Source: CAZEKB01 sp964512225 (lineage in GTDB: Bacteria; Myxococcota_A; UBA796; UBA9615). Taken from it: DNA of 64,000 nucleotides. The position numbers were made by a program, and so were the translations under genes. Below the pieces are notes generated by a model. The model was not told where the DNA came from. It searched no databases and saw only the letters and a program-made list of their open reading frames with translations. The stretch covers positions 13,333 to 77,332 of the forward strand of contig CAZEKB010000020.1 of assembly GCA_964512225.1 (NCBI GenBank). Reading direction: 5' to 3'. Below are positions 16,692-25,643 of this stretch, piece by piece; position 1 is the stretch's first letter, and every line of letters starts with the position of its first letter.

Positions 16692-18193
16692 CCACGGTCC
16701 ATGCTCCGTCGCAGTCCGACGCCGAGATCGCCGAGCGCGCCTTCGAACACCTCCTCTCGGTCGTGGCCGTGGAGTCCGCGTCGGACGAAGACTCGACGAC
16801 CGTCCCGTCCACCCCCGGGCAGGCCGCCCTGGCGGACCAGGTGGGGGCTTTCTTCGCCGACCTCGGGGGGCGCGTGGAGCGCGACGACAGCGCCAACGTG
16901 ATCGCCTCGTTCGATGGACGCGGCGGCCTCGACGGGGCCGAGCCGCTCGCCTTGATGGTCCACCTGGACACGTCGAAGGGGACGCTGCCCCTGACCGAGC
17001 TGGACGTGGCCTGGGGGTGGGACGGGTCGCGGCTGTCCTGGTCCGGGAACGACGGCATCCGCGTGGACACGGAGACGTACCCGTCGCTGGCGACGTACGT
17101 CGGGCAGGACGTCGTGCACGGGACCGGCGCGGCGCCGTTCGGCCTGGACGACAAGCTCGGGCTCACCCACATGATGACGCTCGCCTGGTTGCTGGCGACG
17201 AACCCCGAGATCCCTCACCGGCCGCTCCTGCTCATCGGCCGCCCGGACGAAGAGATCGGCCGCGACGAGGCGTTGATCGGGCTGGCCGACATGCTGGCGT
17301 CCCGGGGGGTGCGCAGCGGCTACACGGTGGACGGGCTCGACCCCTACGAGATCAACGTCGAGAACTTCAACGCGGCCGGGGCCTCGATCACCTTCCCGTC
17401 GGCGATCGTGAACGGCACGGCCATCGGCTACCGCCTGTGCGGCGTCAACACCCACGGGGCGACCGCCCACCCCGAAGGGCACCGGGCGGCGACCCGGCTC
17501 GCGGCGGAGCTCGTCGACCGGCCCGGCCTGCGGGTCGTGGGGTTCGCCAGCGACCCGCACCGCACCTGCGACGCCGACGTCTGGTTCCTCACGGACGACC
17601 CCGCGATGGTGGAGGCCGCCCTCGACGACGTGGTCGCCGAGCACCGCGACCGCGGCGCGGGCTGGCACCGCATCGTGGGCCTCGAGCCCGCCGACCTGTG
17701 CGCCGAGCAGATGCTCCGGTTCGTGCGGGACTTCCTGGGCTCCGATCCGGGGTTCACCCTCCTCGCCGAGGACTCGCACGGGTTCGACGGCTACTCCCAC
17801 CCCTGGCGCGCCTTCCCCACGGACGACGGCCTGCGCCTCGACATCCGCATCCGCGACTTCAGCGCCCGGGGGCTGCAGCTGCGCATCGCCCACATCCTCG
17901 ACCTTCGGCCCGACGCGGCGGTGAAGCACCAGTACGTGAACATGGGGCCGCGGCTGCAGGAGCGGCCGGAGCTGCTCGCCTGGGCGCAGGCGGCGGGGGC
18001 CGCGATCGAGGCCGACGTGCGGGTCCAGCCGATCCGCGGGGGCACGGGGGTGGACCCGTTCCTGGACCGGGGCGTGGCCGTCGCCAACCTGGGGACCGGC
18101 TACTTCGCGCCCGAGTCCGAGAAGGAGCTGACGTCGCTCCAGAACCTGGCCGGGCACGCGCGCTGGCTGGTCGCGCTGGTGCAGCAGGCCTGA
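16688..18193 (+). CDS. M20 family zinc aminopeptidase, peptidase T-like
   Basis: A 501-residue cytoplasmic enzyme. Start GTG 16688 overlaps the CotH stop (GTGA); no signal peptide. M20 metal motifs are MVHLDTSKG (first His/Asp), GLDDKLGLTHMM (bridging Asp), GRPDEEIGRDEA (catalytic Glu pair), a central lid with NTHGATAHPEGHRAA and a terminal PIRGGTGVDPFLDRGV. The layout is that of tripeptide aminopeptidase PepT, though about 90 residues longer than usual because of an expanded segment around 85-125. Tripeptide N-terminal cleavage is inferred from family. It is followed one base later by the esterase gene, forming a CotH-PepT-esterase transcription unit. Confidence 0.87.
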   Translation: MTTVHAPSQSDAEIAERAFEHLLSVVAVESASDEDSTTVPSTPGQAALADQVGAFFADLGGRVERDDSANVIASFDGRGGLDGAEPLALMVHLDTSKGTLPLTELDVAWGWDGSRLSWSGNDGIRVDTETYPSLATYVGQDVVHGTGAAPFGLDDKLGLTHMMTLAWLLATNPEIPHRPLLLIGRPDEEIGRDEALIGLADMLASRGVRSGYTVDGLDPYEINVENFNAAGASITFPSAIVNGTAIGYRLCGVNTHGATAHPEGHRAATRLAAELVDRPGLRVVGFASDPHRTCDADVWFLTDDPAMVEAALDDVVAEHRDRGAGWHRIVGLEPADLCAEQMLRFVRDFLGSDPGFTLLAEDSHGFDGYSHPWRAFPTDDGLRLDIRIRDFSARGLQLRIAHILDLRPDAAVKHQYVNMGPRLQERPELLAWAQAAGAAIEADVRVQPIRGGTGVDPFLDRGVAVANLGTGYFAPESEKELTSLQNLAGHARWLVALVQQA

Positions 18194-18194
18194 C

Positions 18195-19175
18195 ATGTGG
18201 GGTCGCCTGATCGGGGCGTTCCGGTTCCTGCTCGTCCTGCCCTGGATCCTGCTCGTGGTCCTGTGGATGCGGCTGCGACGTCGGCCCGCGCACGGCGACT
18301 GGTCGTGGCTGCAGGAGGTCGTGGTCCGCGTCGTCCGCTGGGCCGTCGGTCGAGGCCGGGTCGTCTCCGCGGAGCTTCTGCAGGCGCGGGTGCCCATCGC
18401 GCCCCGTCGGTTCCTCCCGCACGGGGTCCGCATCGAGGACGGGGAGGTCGCCGGACGTCCGGTGGAGACGATCGTCCCCCGCGAGCCCGGAGCCCTGACG
18501 ATCCTCTACCTGCACGGCGGGGGGTACGGGGTGTGCTCGCCCGCGACTCACCGCGAGCTCATCGCCCGCCTGGCCCACGCGTCGGGCGCCCGCTGCGTCG
18601 CGCTGGACTACCGACTGGCGCCGCAGCACCCCTACCCCGCCGCCGTCGACGACGCCTACGCCGCCGTCCTCGAGCTGCTGGAGCAGGTCCCCGCGGAGCG
18701 GCTGTTGCTCGCGGGCGACTCGGCGGGCGGGGGCCTGGCGGTGGCCACGCTCGTGCGGCTGAAGGACCGCGGCGATCCCATGCCCGCGGGCGCGGTCCTC
18801 TTCTCGCCCTGGGTCGACCTCACCGTGAGCGGCGCGACGATCGACAGCAACCGGGACACGGACTACCTCGACCGGGGCGTGCTCGAGCTGTTCTCCGAGC
18901 GGTACCTCTGCGGGCACGACCCGAGGTCGCCCTGCGCGTCGCCGATCTACGCCGACCTCACCGGCCTGCCGCCGCTGCTCGTGCAGGCGGGCGGGGCGGA
19001 GATCCTGTGCGACGAGATCGAGACCCTGGCGAGTCGAGCGACGTCGGCGGGGGTCGAGGTCACGCTGGAGGTCGACGCGGGGATGCCCCACGTGCACCAG
19101 GGCTTCGCCCGGTTCATGCCCGCGGGCCGGGACGCGCTGCAGCGAGCCGGGCAGTGGGTCCGCGCTCGCGCCTGA
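18195..19175 (+). CDS. alpha/beta hydrolase, hormone-sensitive-lipase-type esterase
   Basis: A 326-residue protein with an N-terminal membrane anchor (residues 8-28, FRFLLVLPWILLVVLWM) and an alpha/beta-hydrolase_3 domain. Motifs: oxyanion LYLHGGGYGV (HGGG), nucleophile LLAGDSAGGGLAV (GDSAG Ser), acid in LCDEIETLA, and catalytic His in MPHVHQGF. HSL-type esterases hydrolyse short/medium acyl or acetyl esters; the substrate is unknown. It starts one base after the stop of the M20 peptidase and is probably co-expressed. Length fits the family. Confidence 0.9.
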   Translation: MWGRLIGAFRFLLVLPWILLVVLWMRLRRRPAHGDWSWLQEVVVRVVRWAVGRGRVVSAELLQARVPIAPRRFLPHGVRIEDGEVAGRPVETIVPREPGALTILYLHGGGYGVCSPATHRELIARLAHASGARCVALDYRLAPQHPYPAAVDDAYAAVLELLEQVPAERLLLAGDSAGGGLAVATLVRLKDRGDPMPAGAVLFSPWVDLTVSGATIDSNRDTDYLDRGVLELFSERYLCGHDPRSPCASPIYADLTGLPPLLVQAGGAEILCDEIETLASRATSAGVEVTLEVDAGMPHVHQGFARFMPAGRDALQRAGQWVRARA

Positions 19176-19199
19176 CTCGGGGGGCGGTCCGTCCGCGTT

Positions 19200-19775
19200 G
19201 TGTCATCCTCCGCGCCCGTGGCGCCTTCCCCGTCCATCGCGTTCTGGTTCGTGGCCTTCTGGCTGGTGGTGCACCGGACATTCGGGCACCGCCTCGCGGA
19301 CCTCCGCCCGGCCGACGTATCGCGCGAGCAGCGGTGGACGACCTACGGGATCGTGGCCGAGTCGCTCGCCATGGGGACGGTCTGCTTCGTCGTGGCCTGG
19401 AACGGGCGCGACGTACCGGTGGCCGCCGCCGTCGCGGGGCACGTCCTGGCCGCGGCGGGCACGGCGGTCGTGGTGTGGGGACGCAGGACGATCGGGCGCC
19501 ACTTCAGCATCCACCTGCAGGTCGACCAGGCGCACAGCCTCGTGACCGACGGGCCCTACCGATGGGTGCGTCACCCGATCTACACCGGCGACATCCTGTT
19601 CCACGCCGGGGTGCCGCTCCTGTGCGGGGCCTGGGAGGCGCTCGCGTTCCCGCTGGTCTACGCCGCGCTCGCGATCATCCGCCTGCGCAAGGAGGAGGTC
19701 ATGCTCGGCGCGGCCTACCCCGGCTACGCGGAGTATCGCGCGGGCACGTCGGCCCTCATCCCCGGCGTCTACTGA
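19200..19775 (+). CDS. isoprenylcysteine carboxyl methyltransferase-like membrane protein
   Basis: A 191-residue membrane protein with four to five hydrophobic helices and the ICMT/PEMT signature at the C-terminal half: VTDGPYRWVRHPIYTGDI, then RLRKEEVMLGAAYPGYAEY. This motif binds S-adenosylmethionine in isoprenylcysteine and phospholipid methyltransferases; bacterial members have largely unknown substrates. Start GTG 19200 (VSSSAPVAPSPSIAFWF); no obvious Shine-Dalgarno. It overlaps the convergent lipoprotein gene tail-to-tail by 7 bases. Confidence 0.85.
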   Translation: MSSSAPVAPSPSIAFWFVAFWLVVHRTFGHRLADLRPADVSREQRWTTYGIVAESLAMGTVCFVVAWNGRDVPVAAAVAGHVLAAAGTAVVVWGRRTIGRHFSIHLQVDQAHSLVTDGPYRWVRHPIYTGDILFHAGVPLLCGAWEALAFPLVYAALAIIRLRKEEVMLGAAYPGYAEYRAGTSALIPGVY

Positions 19776-20425
19776 TCCGCCGCGCCCGGGTCGTGGCGCA
19801 CCGTGACCGAGACCTCCACCACGTCGGGGCGGTCGTACCAGCCGGGCTCGATGTCGTAGACGTTGTCCTCGGCGATCCAGAATCGTCGGTCCCCGTCGCC
19901 CGCGCGGGAGCAGCCGACGACGCACGCCGCGGTGCCCGCCCCCGAGTCTTCGGTGGCGTCGAGAACGACCCACAGGGTGCCTTCCGTCTCCACCGTGACG
20001 GGAGAGTTCAGCTCCGCGACCGCCACCGGCTCCTCCCCCTCGTCGGCCGACGTGAGCACCGACTCCGCGATCACGCCGCCCAGGGTCGGGAATCCCGCGG
20101 CGCCGAGGTCCTCGCTCGCCGGGGCCTCGTCGGAGATGAAGGCGGAGACCCGCAGCCCGGCCGTCGACTGGCACGTGCGGTCGCCCTGGGCGAACTCGGC
20201 GCCGGAGCGGAGGGTGGCCGCGAACGACAGGATCTCGTACGGCGGGGCGGGCGCCTCCAGGGGCACGGCGATCAGCGGGTAGTGATCGAGCACCACCGGC
20301 CAATAGAACCCGCCGCAGGTGCCCACGAGGGGGTCCTCCAGCACGACGCGGACGCGGGTGTCCTCCGCCTCCGTCGGGCAGGCGGTGAGCAGGAGCAGGC
20401 CGAGGGCGAGGAGGGTGCGCATCAT
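19769..20425 (-). CDS. lipoprotein of unknown function
   Basis: A 218-residue protein with a clear lipoprotein signal MMRTLLALGLLLLTAC (Cys16) followed by P-T-E, the same context as three other lipoproteins of the window. The mature part has four further cysteines (LVGTCGGFYW, DRTCQST, TAACVVGC) that could form disulfides, and a beta-rich composition. I do not recognise a family. The start at 20425 leaves 44 bases to the typA stop; the long in-frame extension towards 21142 runs inside typA and is spurious. Confidence 0.7.
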   Translation of the reverse strand: MMRTLLALGLLLLTACPTEAEDTRVRVVLEDPLVGTCGGFYWPVVLDHYPLIAVPLEAPAPPYEILSFAATLRSGAEFAQGDRTCQSTAGLRVSAFISDEAPASEDLGAAGFPTLGGVIAESVLTSADEGEEPVAVAELNSPVTVETEGTLWVVLDATEDSGAGTAACVVGCSRAGDGDRRFWIAEDNVYDIEPGWYDRPDVVEVSVTVRHDPGAADQ

Positions 20426-20469
20426 CCGGCGACGATACGCCGCGAGCGCCTTCGCCGGCACCGCAAGGT

Positions 20470-22287
20470 CTAGTCCTTCTTCTTCTTCTTGGGCCGGAGG
20501 TTCTGCTTCAGCGCGCGCTTGCGGATGCGGAGGTGGTTCGGGGTCACCTCCACGAGCTCGTCCTCGGCGATCCACTGGATGCAGTCCTCCAGAGACATCG
20601 CCCGCGGGGGCGAAATGACGAGCGCTTCGTCCTTGTTGACGGTGCGGATGTTCGTGAGCTTCTTCTCGCGCACGCAGTTCACGTCGAGGTCGCGCGCCTT
20701 CGCGTTCTCGCCGATGACCATCCCCTCGTACACCTCGGTGCCCACGGGGACCATCAGTCGGCCCCGCGGCTGGAGGTGGAAGAGCGCGTACGCGGTCGTC
20801 TTGCCCGACCGGTCCGCCACGAGCGCGCCGTTGATGCGGAAGGGGATGTCGCCGAACCAGGGCGCCCAGCCGTGGAAGAGCGTGTTCATGATCCCGGTGC
20901 CGCGGGTGTCGTTGAGGAACGCCGAGCGGAACCCGATGAGGCCGCGCGCGGGGATGAGGTACTCGAGGCGGACGCGACCGGAGCCGAGCGTCTTCATCGC
21001 CTGCATGCGGCCCTTGCGTCGCGACACCCGCTCCGTGATGACCCCCATGAAGTCCTCGGGCAGGTCGATGAGCAGCTGCTCGACGGGCTCGTTGACTTTG
21101 CCCTCGATCTCCTTGGTGACGACCTGCGGCTTGCTCACGCACAGCTCGAAGCCCTCGCGGCGCATGTTCTCGATGAGCACCGCCAGGGCGAGCTCGCCCC
21201 GCCCCACGACGCGGAACGCGGTGCCCTCGGTCTCTTCGACCCGCAGCGACACGTTGGCGCGGATCTCCTTCATCAGCCGATCGCGGACCTGTCGCGACGT
21301 CACGTACTTGCCGTCGCGCCCCGACATCGGCCCGGTGTTGGCCATGAAGAACATCGCGATGGTGGGCTCGTCCACCCGCACGCGGGGCAGCGGCTTCGGG
21401 TTGTCGGCGTCCGCGAGGCTGTCGCCGATGTCGAGCTCGTCGATCCCCGCCACGGCGAACAGCTCGCCCGCGGGGGCCTCCTCGACCCTCGCCCGCTCCA
21501 GCCCCTCGAAGACGTACAGCTGCGTCACCTTGACGCGCTTGGTGGCCGTCTCGCCCACGAGCGCCACGTGGTCGCCTTCGCGGAGGGTCCCTTCGAAGAC
21601 GCGCCCGATGCCCAGGCGGCCGATGTACTCGTTGTAGTCGAGGTTCGTGAGCAGGGCCTGCAGGGGCTTGCCGGCGTCGCCGCTCGGCTGGGGGATGGTG
21701 TCCACGATCGCGTCGAAGAGGGGCTGCAGATCCGTCCCCGGCACATCGAGGTCGTCCGTGGCCGTGCCCGCGCGTGCGTTGGTATAGAAGACCGGGAAGT
21801 CGATCTGCTCTTCGTCGGCGCCGAGGTCGATGAACAGGTCGTAGACCTCGTCGAGCACCTCGAGCGCGCGGGCGTCGCCCCGGTCGATCTTGTTGATGAC
21901 GACGATCGGGGTCAGCCCCGCGCCGAGCGCCTTGAGGAGGACGAAGCGAGTCTGGGGGAGGGGGCCCTCGGCGGCGTCGACGAGCAGGACGACCCCGTCG
22001 ACCATCGTGAGCATGCGCTCGACCTCGCCGCCGAAGTCGGCGTGGCCGGGGGTGTCGGCGACGTTGATCTTGGCCCCCCGGTAACGGATCGAGGTGGCCT
22101 TGCCGAGGATGGTGATGCCCCGCTCGCGCTCGATGTCGTTGCTGTCCATGACGCGCTCTTGCACGCCGCGGCGCTCGTCGAAGCGCCCGGACTGGGCCAG
22201 CATGGCGTCGACGAGGGTGGTCTTGCCGTGGTCGACGTGGGCGACGATGGCGACGTTTCGATAACCGTTTTCGGGCGCTGTACTCAT
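20470..22287 (-). CDS. typA: ribosome-associated GTPase TypA/BipA
   Basis: A 605-residue translational GTPase of normal family length; start ATG 22287 (MSTAPENGYRNVAIVAHVDH). G1 is AHVDHGKTT, G2 ERERGITI, G3 DTPGHADFGGE, G4 VINKIDRG. Domains II, III/V and the BipA-specific C-terminal domain follow (GRGELALAVLIENMRREGFE; RGLIGFRSAFLNDTRGTG), with a Lys-rich tail (PKKKKKD). TypA supports ribosome assembly and stress/cold adaptation. TAGGGT at 22298-22303 (minus strand) lies 10 bases before the start. A longer frame to 22326 has no support. Confidence 0.98.
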   Translation of the reverse strand: MSTAPENGYRNVAIVAHVDHGKTTLVDAMLAQSGRFDERRGVQERVMDSNDIERERGITILGKATSIRYRGAKINVADTPGHADFGGEVERMLTMVDGVVLLVDAAEGPLPQTRFVLLKALGAGLTPIVVINKIDRGDARALEVLDEVYDLFIDLGADEEQIDFPVFYTNARAGTATDDLDVPGTDLQPLFDAIVDTIPQPSGDAGKPLQALLTNLDYNEYIGRLGIGRVFEGTLREGDHVALVGETATKRVKVTQLYVFEGLERARVEEAPAGELFAVAGIDELDIGDSLADADNPKPLPRVRVDEPTIAMFFMANTGPMSGRDGKYVTSRQVRDRLMKEIRANVSLRVEETEGTAFRVVGRGELALAVLIENMRREGFELCVSKPQVVTKEIEGKVNEPVEQLLIDLPEDFMGVITERVSRRKGRMQAMKTLGSGRVRLEYLIPARGLIGFRSAFLNDTRGTGIMNTLFHGWAPWFGDIPFRINGALVADRSGKTTAYALFHLQPRGRLMVPVGTEVYEGMVIGENAKARDLDVNCVREKKLTNIRTVNKDEALVISPPRAMSLEDCIQWIAEDELVEVTPNHLRIRKRALKQNLRPKKKKKD

Positions 22288-22342
22288 GGCGGCGCGGACC
22301 CTAGGGGTCGCCGCCGGGTGGGTCAAGGAGCCCGCGTCGCTG

Positions 22343-22603
22343 TCAGTACTTCACGTCGAGGAGCGAGCCCGTGTCGGGGGCCTTCGTCTCGAGGGTGACT
22401 CGGCCCTCGCCGGGCGCGGCGCCGGCGTCGACGACGAGCACTTGGCCGGGCGGCACCTCGAAGCGGGACTTCTGCACCTCGATGTCGGGGCGCGGGGCGG
22501 CGGGACGCTCGGCCGCGGCGGGGCGAGAAGCGGAGGACGTGCGAGCGGCGGACGTGTCCGGCGCCCGGACGGGGACGGTTCCCGTGATGGCCAGACTGGA
22601 CAT
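22343..22603 (-). CDS. small conserved-looking protein of unknown function
   Basis: An 86-residue protein (MSSLAITGTVPVRAP...GSLLDVKY) with a GGAG site before ATG 22603. The N-terminal half is low-complexity Ala/Ser/Arg/Pro; the second half is a compact beta-like module (FEVPPGQVLVVDAG, GRVTLETKAPDTGSLLDVKY). It lacks a signal peptide and cysteines. It ends 55 bases before the typA start, same strand. No family recognised; the ribosome site and the ordered C-terminal half argue for a real gene. Confidence 0.5.
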   Translation of the reverse strand: MSSLAITGTVPVRAPDTSAARTSSASRPAAAERPAAPRPDIEVQKSRFEVPPGQVLVVDAGAAPGEGRVTLETKAPDTGSLLDVKY

Positions 22604-22741
22604 GGCGGTTACTCCAACCCGAGCCGCCGCAGGAGGCGCCGAGGGACCTCGGGTCTCCGCTTCATCGACCGTGTGGGGGATCCCCTGAGATGCGGATCGG
22701 GTCGGGAGCACCGCGTCCGGCGAGACGTCGTTCGATCGACG

Positions 22742-23104
22742 TCACTCGATCGGGGGCAGTTTCTTCACCAGGGTCTTCGGCGCGACGAACCGGTAGGACT
22801 CGTCGAGCCACTCCAGCAGCAGCGGGACGGGGACGTCGTCGCCTTCGCCGAAGCTCGCGCTGACCCACCCCGACCGGCCGAGCCCGTACCCGGTCGGCTT
22901 CGTGAACGGCAGCATGAGCGCGTCCTCCCCCGTGTCCTTGAGCTTGAAGCTGAAGCTCAGCCGCTCCTTGTAGATGCCCGAGAAGAGAAAGACCTTCTTG
23001 CGGACCTTGGCGACGGTCTCGCCCCAGGGGTGGTCCTTCCACGCCTCGGGGTAGGCGAGGGCGGCCTCCAGGATCTCCGAGTGAGCCTTCTCCAGTGCGG
23101 TCAT
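22742..23104 (-). CDS. MmcQ/YjbR family protein
   Basis: A 120-residue cytoplasmic protein with the YjbR fold: start helix LEKAHSEILEAALAYPEAWK, the family-typical DHPWGETVAKVRKKVFLF, then FSFKLKDTGEDALML and a terminal LLEWLDESYRFVAPKTLVKK. YjbR-type proteins have a 'double-wing' fold often annotated as DNA-binding, with no firm function. Start ATG 23104 has a GGAGGG ribosome site; a TATCAT hexamer lies about 20 bases further up. Single gene, divergent from the Ig-like lipoprotein. Confidence 0.9.
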   Translation of the reverse strand: MTALEKAHSEILEAALAYPEAWKDHPWGETVAKVRKKVFLFSGIYKERLSFSFKLKDTGEDALMLPFTKPTGYGLGRSGWVSASFGEGDDVPVPLLLEWLDESYRFVAPKTLVKKLPPIE

Positions 23105-23156
23105 GCGCCCTCCGAGCGGCGATGATACGGCCCGGATCGACGGCCTGCGCGCATGC

Positions 23157-23162
23157 TAAGTG
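23157..23162 (+). promoter_or_regulatory. candidate extended -10 (TGC-TAAGTG) of leaderless promoter
   Basis: TAAGTG 6 bases before the GTG at 23169; supports that start over the GTG at 23160, which overlaps the hexamer. Confidence 0.3.
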
Positions 23163-23168
23163 GGAGTC

Positions 23169-24935
23169 GTGCGCGTGCGCGTGTCCCACGTTTCGGTGCT
23201 GCTCGCGGCGGTGGTCGGCTGCGCCGTCGCGCCGGGCGCCTCCGAGGACGTGGAGACCTGGTCCGGCGGCAGCCTCCGCGTGACCCCCGCCACGGCGTCC
23301 GCGGGCCTCCCCCGGGTCGTGTCGATCGTGGGGACGGGCACGGACTGGTCGGGCGACGCGGGCGTCGCGGTCGACTTCGGCGAGGACGTCTCGGTGGGGC
23401 CGGTGAGCGTCCTGTCCGCGGTGCTCCTCGAGGCGCCCGTCGAGCCCCGGGAGGGGGCGCCGCTGGGGCCCCGCGACGTGACGGTGACCTGGGGCGACCG
23501 CCGCCTCGTGGCCCCGGACGGCTTCGGGGTGGAGAGCGGCGCCGTGAGCGTCTCGCCGGGGGGCGCGCACCTGGGCGAGACCGTGCGCGTACACCTCAGC
23601 GGCCACCGGACCAACTTCCGCAGCAGCCTCACGAGCGTCTCGCTGGGCGACGGGATCCGCATCGAGGACGTGCGCGTCGAGTCGGCGACGAGCCTGTCCT
23701 TCGCGGCCCACGTCGCCCTCTCGGCGCCCGTCGGACCCCACGACCTCGTGACCCACAACGCGGGCACGGACGTCGTCTCGCTCCGGGACGCGTTCGTGGT
23801 GGATCGCGGCGCGCGCACGTTCCGCATCACGCCGAACGAGGCCTCCCAGGGGGACGTCCTCACGGCCGTCGTCGACGTGCCCGAGCTCGCGATCACCACC
23901 GACCGCACGGAGGTCGACCTGGGGACCGGGGTGGTGATCACGTCGCTGGAGGTGACCGCGCCCGGGGAGGCGACGGTCGGGCTGCGGATCGGGAACAACG
24001 CGAGGACCGGGCTGCGGGACGTGGGCCTCACCTTCGACGATCCCTTCGACCTGCCCGAGGACGGCCTCGTGGAGCGCCTGCTCATCGACGGGTTCACCGT
24101 GCACCCCGTGGAGAGCGAGGGTCTGCAGGTCCGCGTCTCGCTGGCCCACGGCATCAGCCGGAACTACAACGTCGACCTCTGCAGCTGGGACGCCTACACG
24201 TACGCCGTCGCCAGCTTCTACGAGGCGAACGACTTCCCGTGCCCGTCCGGCGGCGGCTCGTCGACGCTCTCCGTCCCGCCCCGCTTCGACCAGTACTCGA
24301 CGGGCTACTCGAGCCCCCCCGTGGGCTCCACCGACTGCCCGAGCCCGCGGTCCTTCGACGCCGGCCCCTTCGTCCTCATGCGCGACCACCACGGGGTGCA
24401 CCCGGACATCGTGCTCGAACGGAGCGTGCAGACGATGAGCGGACGGGTGAGCTACGCGGCGTCCGGGCTGCTGCCGGACGACTACCGGGAGGACACCCTG
24501 TACGACCTGATCGTCCCCGGCGGCGACCTGGGCTGGCAGGAGCTGCCCGCTTGGGAGGTGCCCGAGGCGCTGTGGACGCTGCCGCGCTCGTTCCGACAGA
24601 CGTCGCCGGACTACTGCGATCTGAGCCACTCCGTGCAGGAGCCGCTGGGGATCCGGTGGGAGGCGGCCGCGACCTACGACGTGGCCGACATGACGATCCG
24701 CATGGGGGCGGAGGTCACCGACGAGGGGTTCCCGATCCTCCTCATGTACCCCTGGGACGACGGCGTCTGGGACTTCACGCCCGAGGCGCTGTCCTTCTTC
24801 GAGCCGAGCGGCGTGGAGCTGTCGCAGACCGCGTTGCGTCGCACCCGATTCGACGTGCCCGGCACCGAGATCACGGGCGGCGGCTTCGGGGGCAGCAGCA
24901 TCCTGTGGCGGGGCACGTTCCAGCTGGTCGAGTAG
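23169..24935 (+). CDS. lipoprotein with tandem Ig-like (IPT/TIG-type) domains
   Basis: A 588-residue lipoprotein (VRVRVSHVSVLLAAVVGC). Residues about 35-310 contain three similar beta-sandwich-like repeats of about 90 residues, each opening with a x-x-P-x-x-A-x-x-G consensus (RVTPATASAGLPRVVSI; SVSPGGAHLGETVRVHL; RITPNEASQGDVLTAVV), as in IPT/TIG or related surface domains. The C-terminal 270 residues form a separate domain with paired cysteines (DLCSWDAY, FPCPSGGGSS, STDCPSP, PDYCDLS) and aromatic beta strands. Likely an adhesin or surface recognition protein; function unknown. GTG codons at 23160 and 23169 are both possible. Confidence 0.72.
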   Translation: MRVRVSHVSVLLAAVVGCAVAPGASEDVETWSGGSLRVTPATASAGLPRVVSIVGTGTDWSGDAGVAVDFGEDVSVGPVSVLSAVLLEAPVEPREGAPLGPRDVTVTWGDRRLVAPDGFGVESGAVSVSPGGAHLGETVRVHLSGHRTNFRSSLTSVSLGDGIRIEDVRVESATSLSFAAHVALSAPVGPHDLVTHNAGTDVVSLRDAFVVDRGARTFRITPNEASQGDVLTAVVDVPELAITTDRTEVDLGTGVVITSLEVTAPGEATVGLRIGNNARTGLRDVGLTFDDPFDLPEDGLVERLLIDGFTVHPVESEGLQVRVSLAHGISRNYNVDLCSWDAYTYAVASFYEANDFPCPSGGGSSTLSVPPRFDQYSTGYSSPPVGSTDCPSPRSFDAGPFVLMRDHHGVHPDIVLERSVQTMSGRVSYAASGLLPDDYREDTLYDLIVPGGDLGWQELPAWEVPEALWTLPRSFRQTSPDYCDLSHSVQEPLGIRWEAAATYDVADMTIRMGAEVTDEGFPILLMYPWDDGVWDFTPEALSFFEPSGVELSQTALRRTRFDVPGTEITGGGFGGSSILWRGTFQLVE

Positions 24936-24974
24936 CGCGCCCGGTCGACGCGGTTCCGTGCGCTCGGCGAGCCG

Positions 24975-25565
24975 TCAGGCGGAGCGCAGCATCTCGCCGA
25001 GGGCGTCGAACGCCTCCTCGACGAGCGCGGGCAGCGAGCTCCCGGGCTCGGCCACCCAGCGCATCTTGGCCGCGTGCATCGTCGCGATCGCGACCGTCGC
25101 CGCCAGGGCCGGGCGGAAGTCGGCCGCGCCGTCCACGCCGAGCCTGCGCGCCATCGCCTCCACCAGCGCCCGTTCGAAGGCCGGGAGCATGACGGAGCGC
25201 TCGTAGTCGCCCGCCTTGGGCACCTCGGCGACGATGCGCTTCACGAACCGATGACGCTCCTCGTCCGCCTCGAGCATGCTCGCGATGAGCAGGCACAGCG
25301 CCCGGGCCGAGCGCAGGAGGGGCTCGTCGGCGGGCCGGGTCGCGAAGGCCCCGAGCAGCTCGCCGAGCATCGCCCTCCAGGTGCCGAAGAGCACGGCCTC
25401 CTTGGAGTCGTAGTAGCGATGGAAGGTGCGCGCGGACACGCCCACGACCTCCGCGATGTCCTCGACGGTCGTGTCGGCGTAGCCCCGCTCGGCGAAGAGC
25501 CGCAGCGCCGCCTCCTCCAGCTCCCGTCGGGTCCGCTCCTTCTTGCGTTCGCGCAGGCCGGTCAT
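24975..25565 (-). CDS. TetR-family transcription repressor
   Basis: A 196-residue regulator. The N-terminal HTH is RERKKERTRRELEEAALRLF followed by ERGYADTTVEDIAEVVGVSARTF-type sequence and HRYYDSKEAVL (residues 5-65), the TetR signature; the rest is an all-helical ligand domain. ATG 25565 is preceded by TAGGTT with 6 bases between, a candidate leaderless start. It is divergent from the MBL-fold hydrolase/SDR genes, and the 78-base spacer contains a perfect palindrome, so autorepression and repression of those genes is the natural reading. Confidence 0.94.
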   Translation of the reverse strand: MTGLRERKKERTRRELEEAALRLFAERGYADTTVEDIAEVVGVSARTFHRYYDSKEAVLFGTWRAMLGELLGAFATRPADEPLLRSARALCLLIASMLEADEERHRFVKRIVAEVPKAGDYERSVMLPAFERALVEAMARRLGVDGAADFRPALAATVAIATMHAAKMRWVAEPGSSLPALVEEAFDALGEMLRSA

Positions 25566-25594
25566 GGAGAGAACCTAAGGGCTGTTTCGAAAAA

Positions 25595-25624
25595 TGTCTG
25601 AAAAGAAATTTGTCAGCCCTGACA
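25595..25624. promoter_or_regulatory. candidate operator of the TetR regulator
   Basis: TGTCAG-CC-CTGACA (25611-25624) is a perfect palindrome, with a further half site TGTCTG at 25595-25600. It overlaps the -35-like TTGTCA (25610-25615) of the plus-strand promoter, and TGTCTG read on the other strand (CAGACA) sits 17 bases from the TAGGTT -10 of the regulator. One bound protein could block both. Confidence 0.55.
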
Positions 25625-25637
25625 GAAGCCCTACAGT
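25610..25637 (+). promoter_or_regulatory. promoter of the hydrolase/SDR operon
   Basis: -35 TTGTCA (25610-25615), 16-base spacer, -10 TACAGT (25632-25637), then 6 bases to the GTG at 25644: a leaderless sigma70-type arrangement. Confidence 0.5.
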
Positions 25638-25643
25638 GGGTCC

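Noticed and set aside
22286..23125. Plus-strand frame overlapping the small protein and YjbR genes
   Set aside because: The minus strand carries a clear YjbR domain and a ribosome site; the plus frame has no domain.
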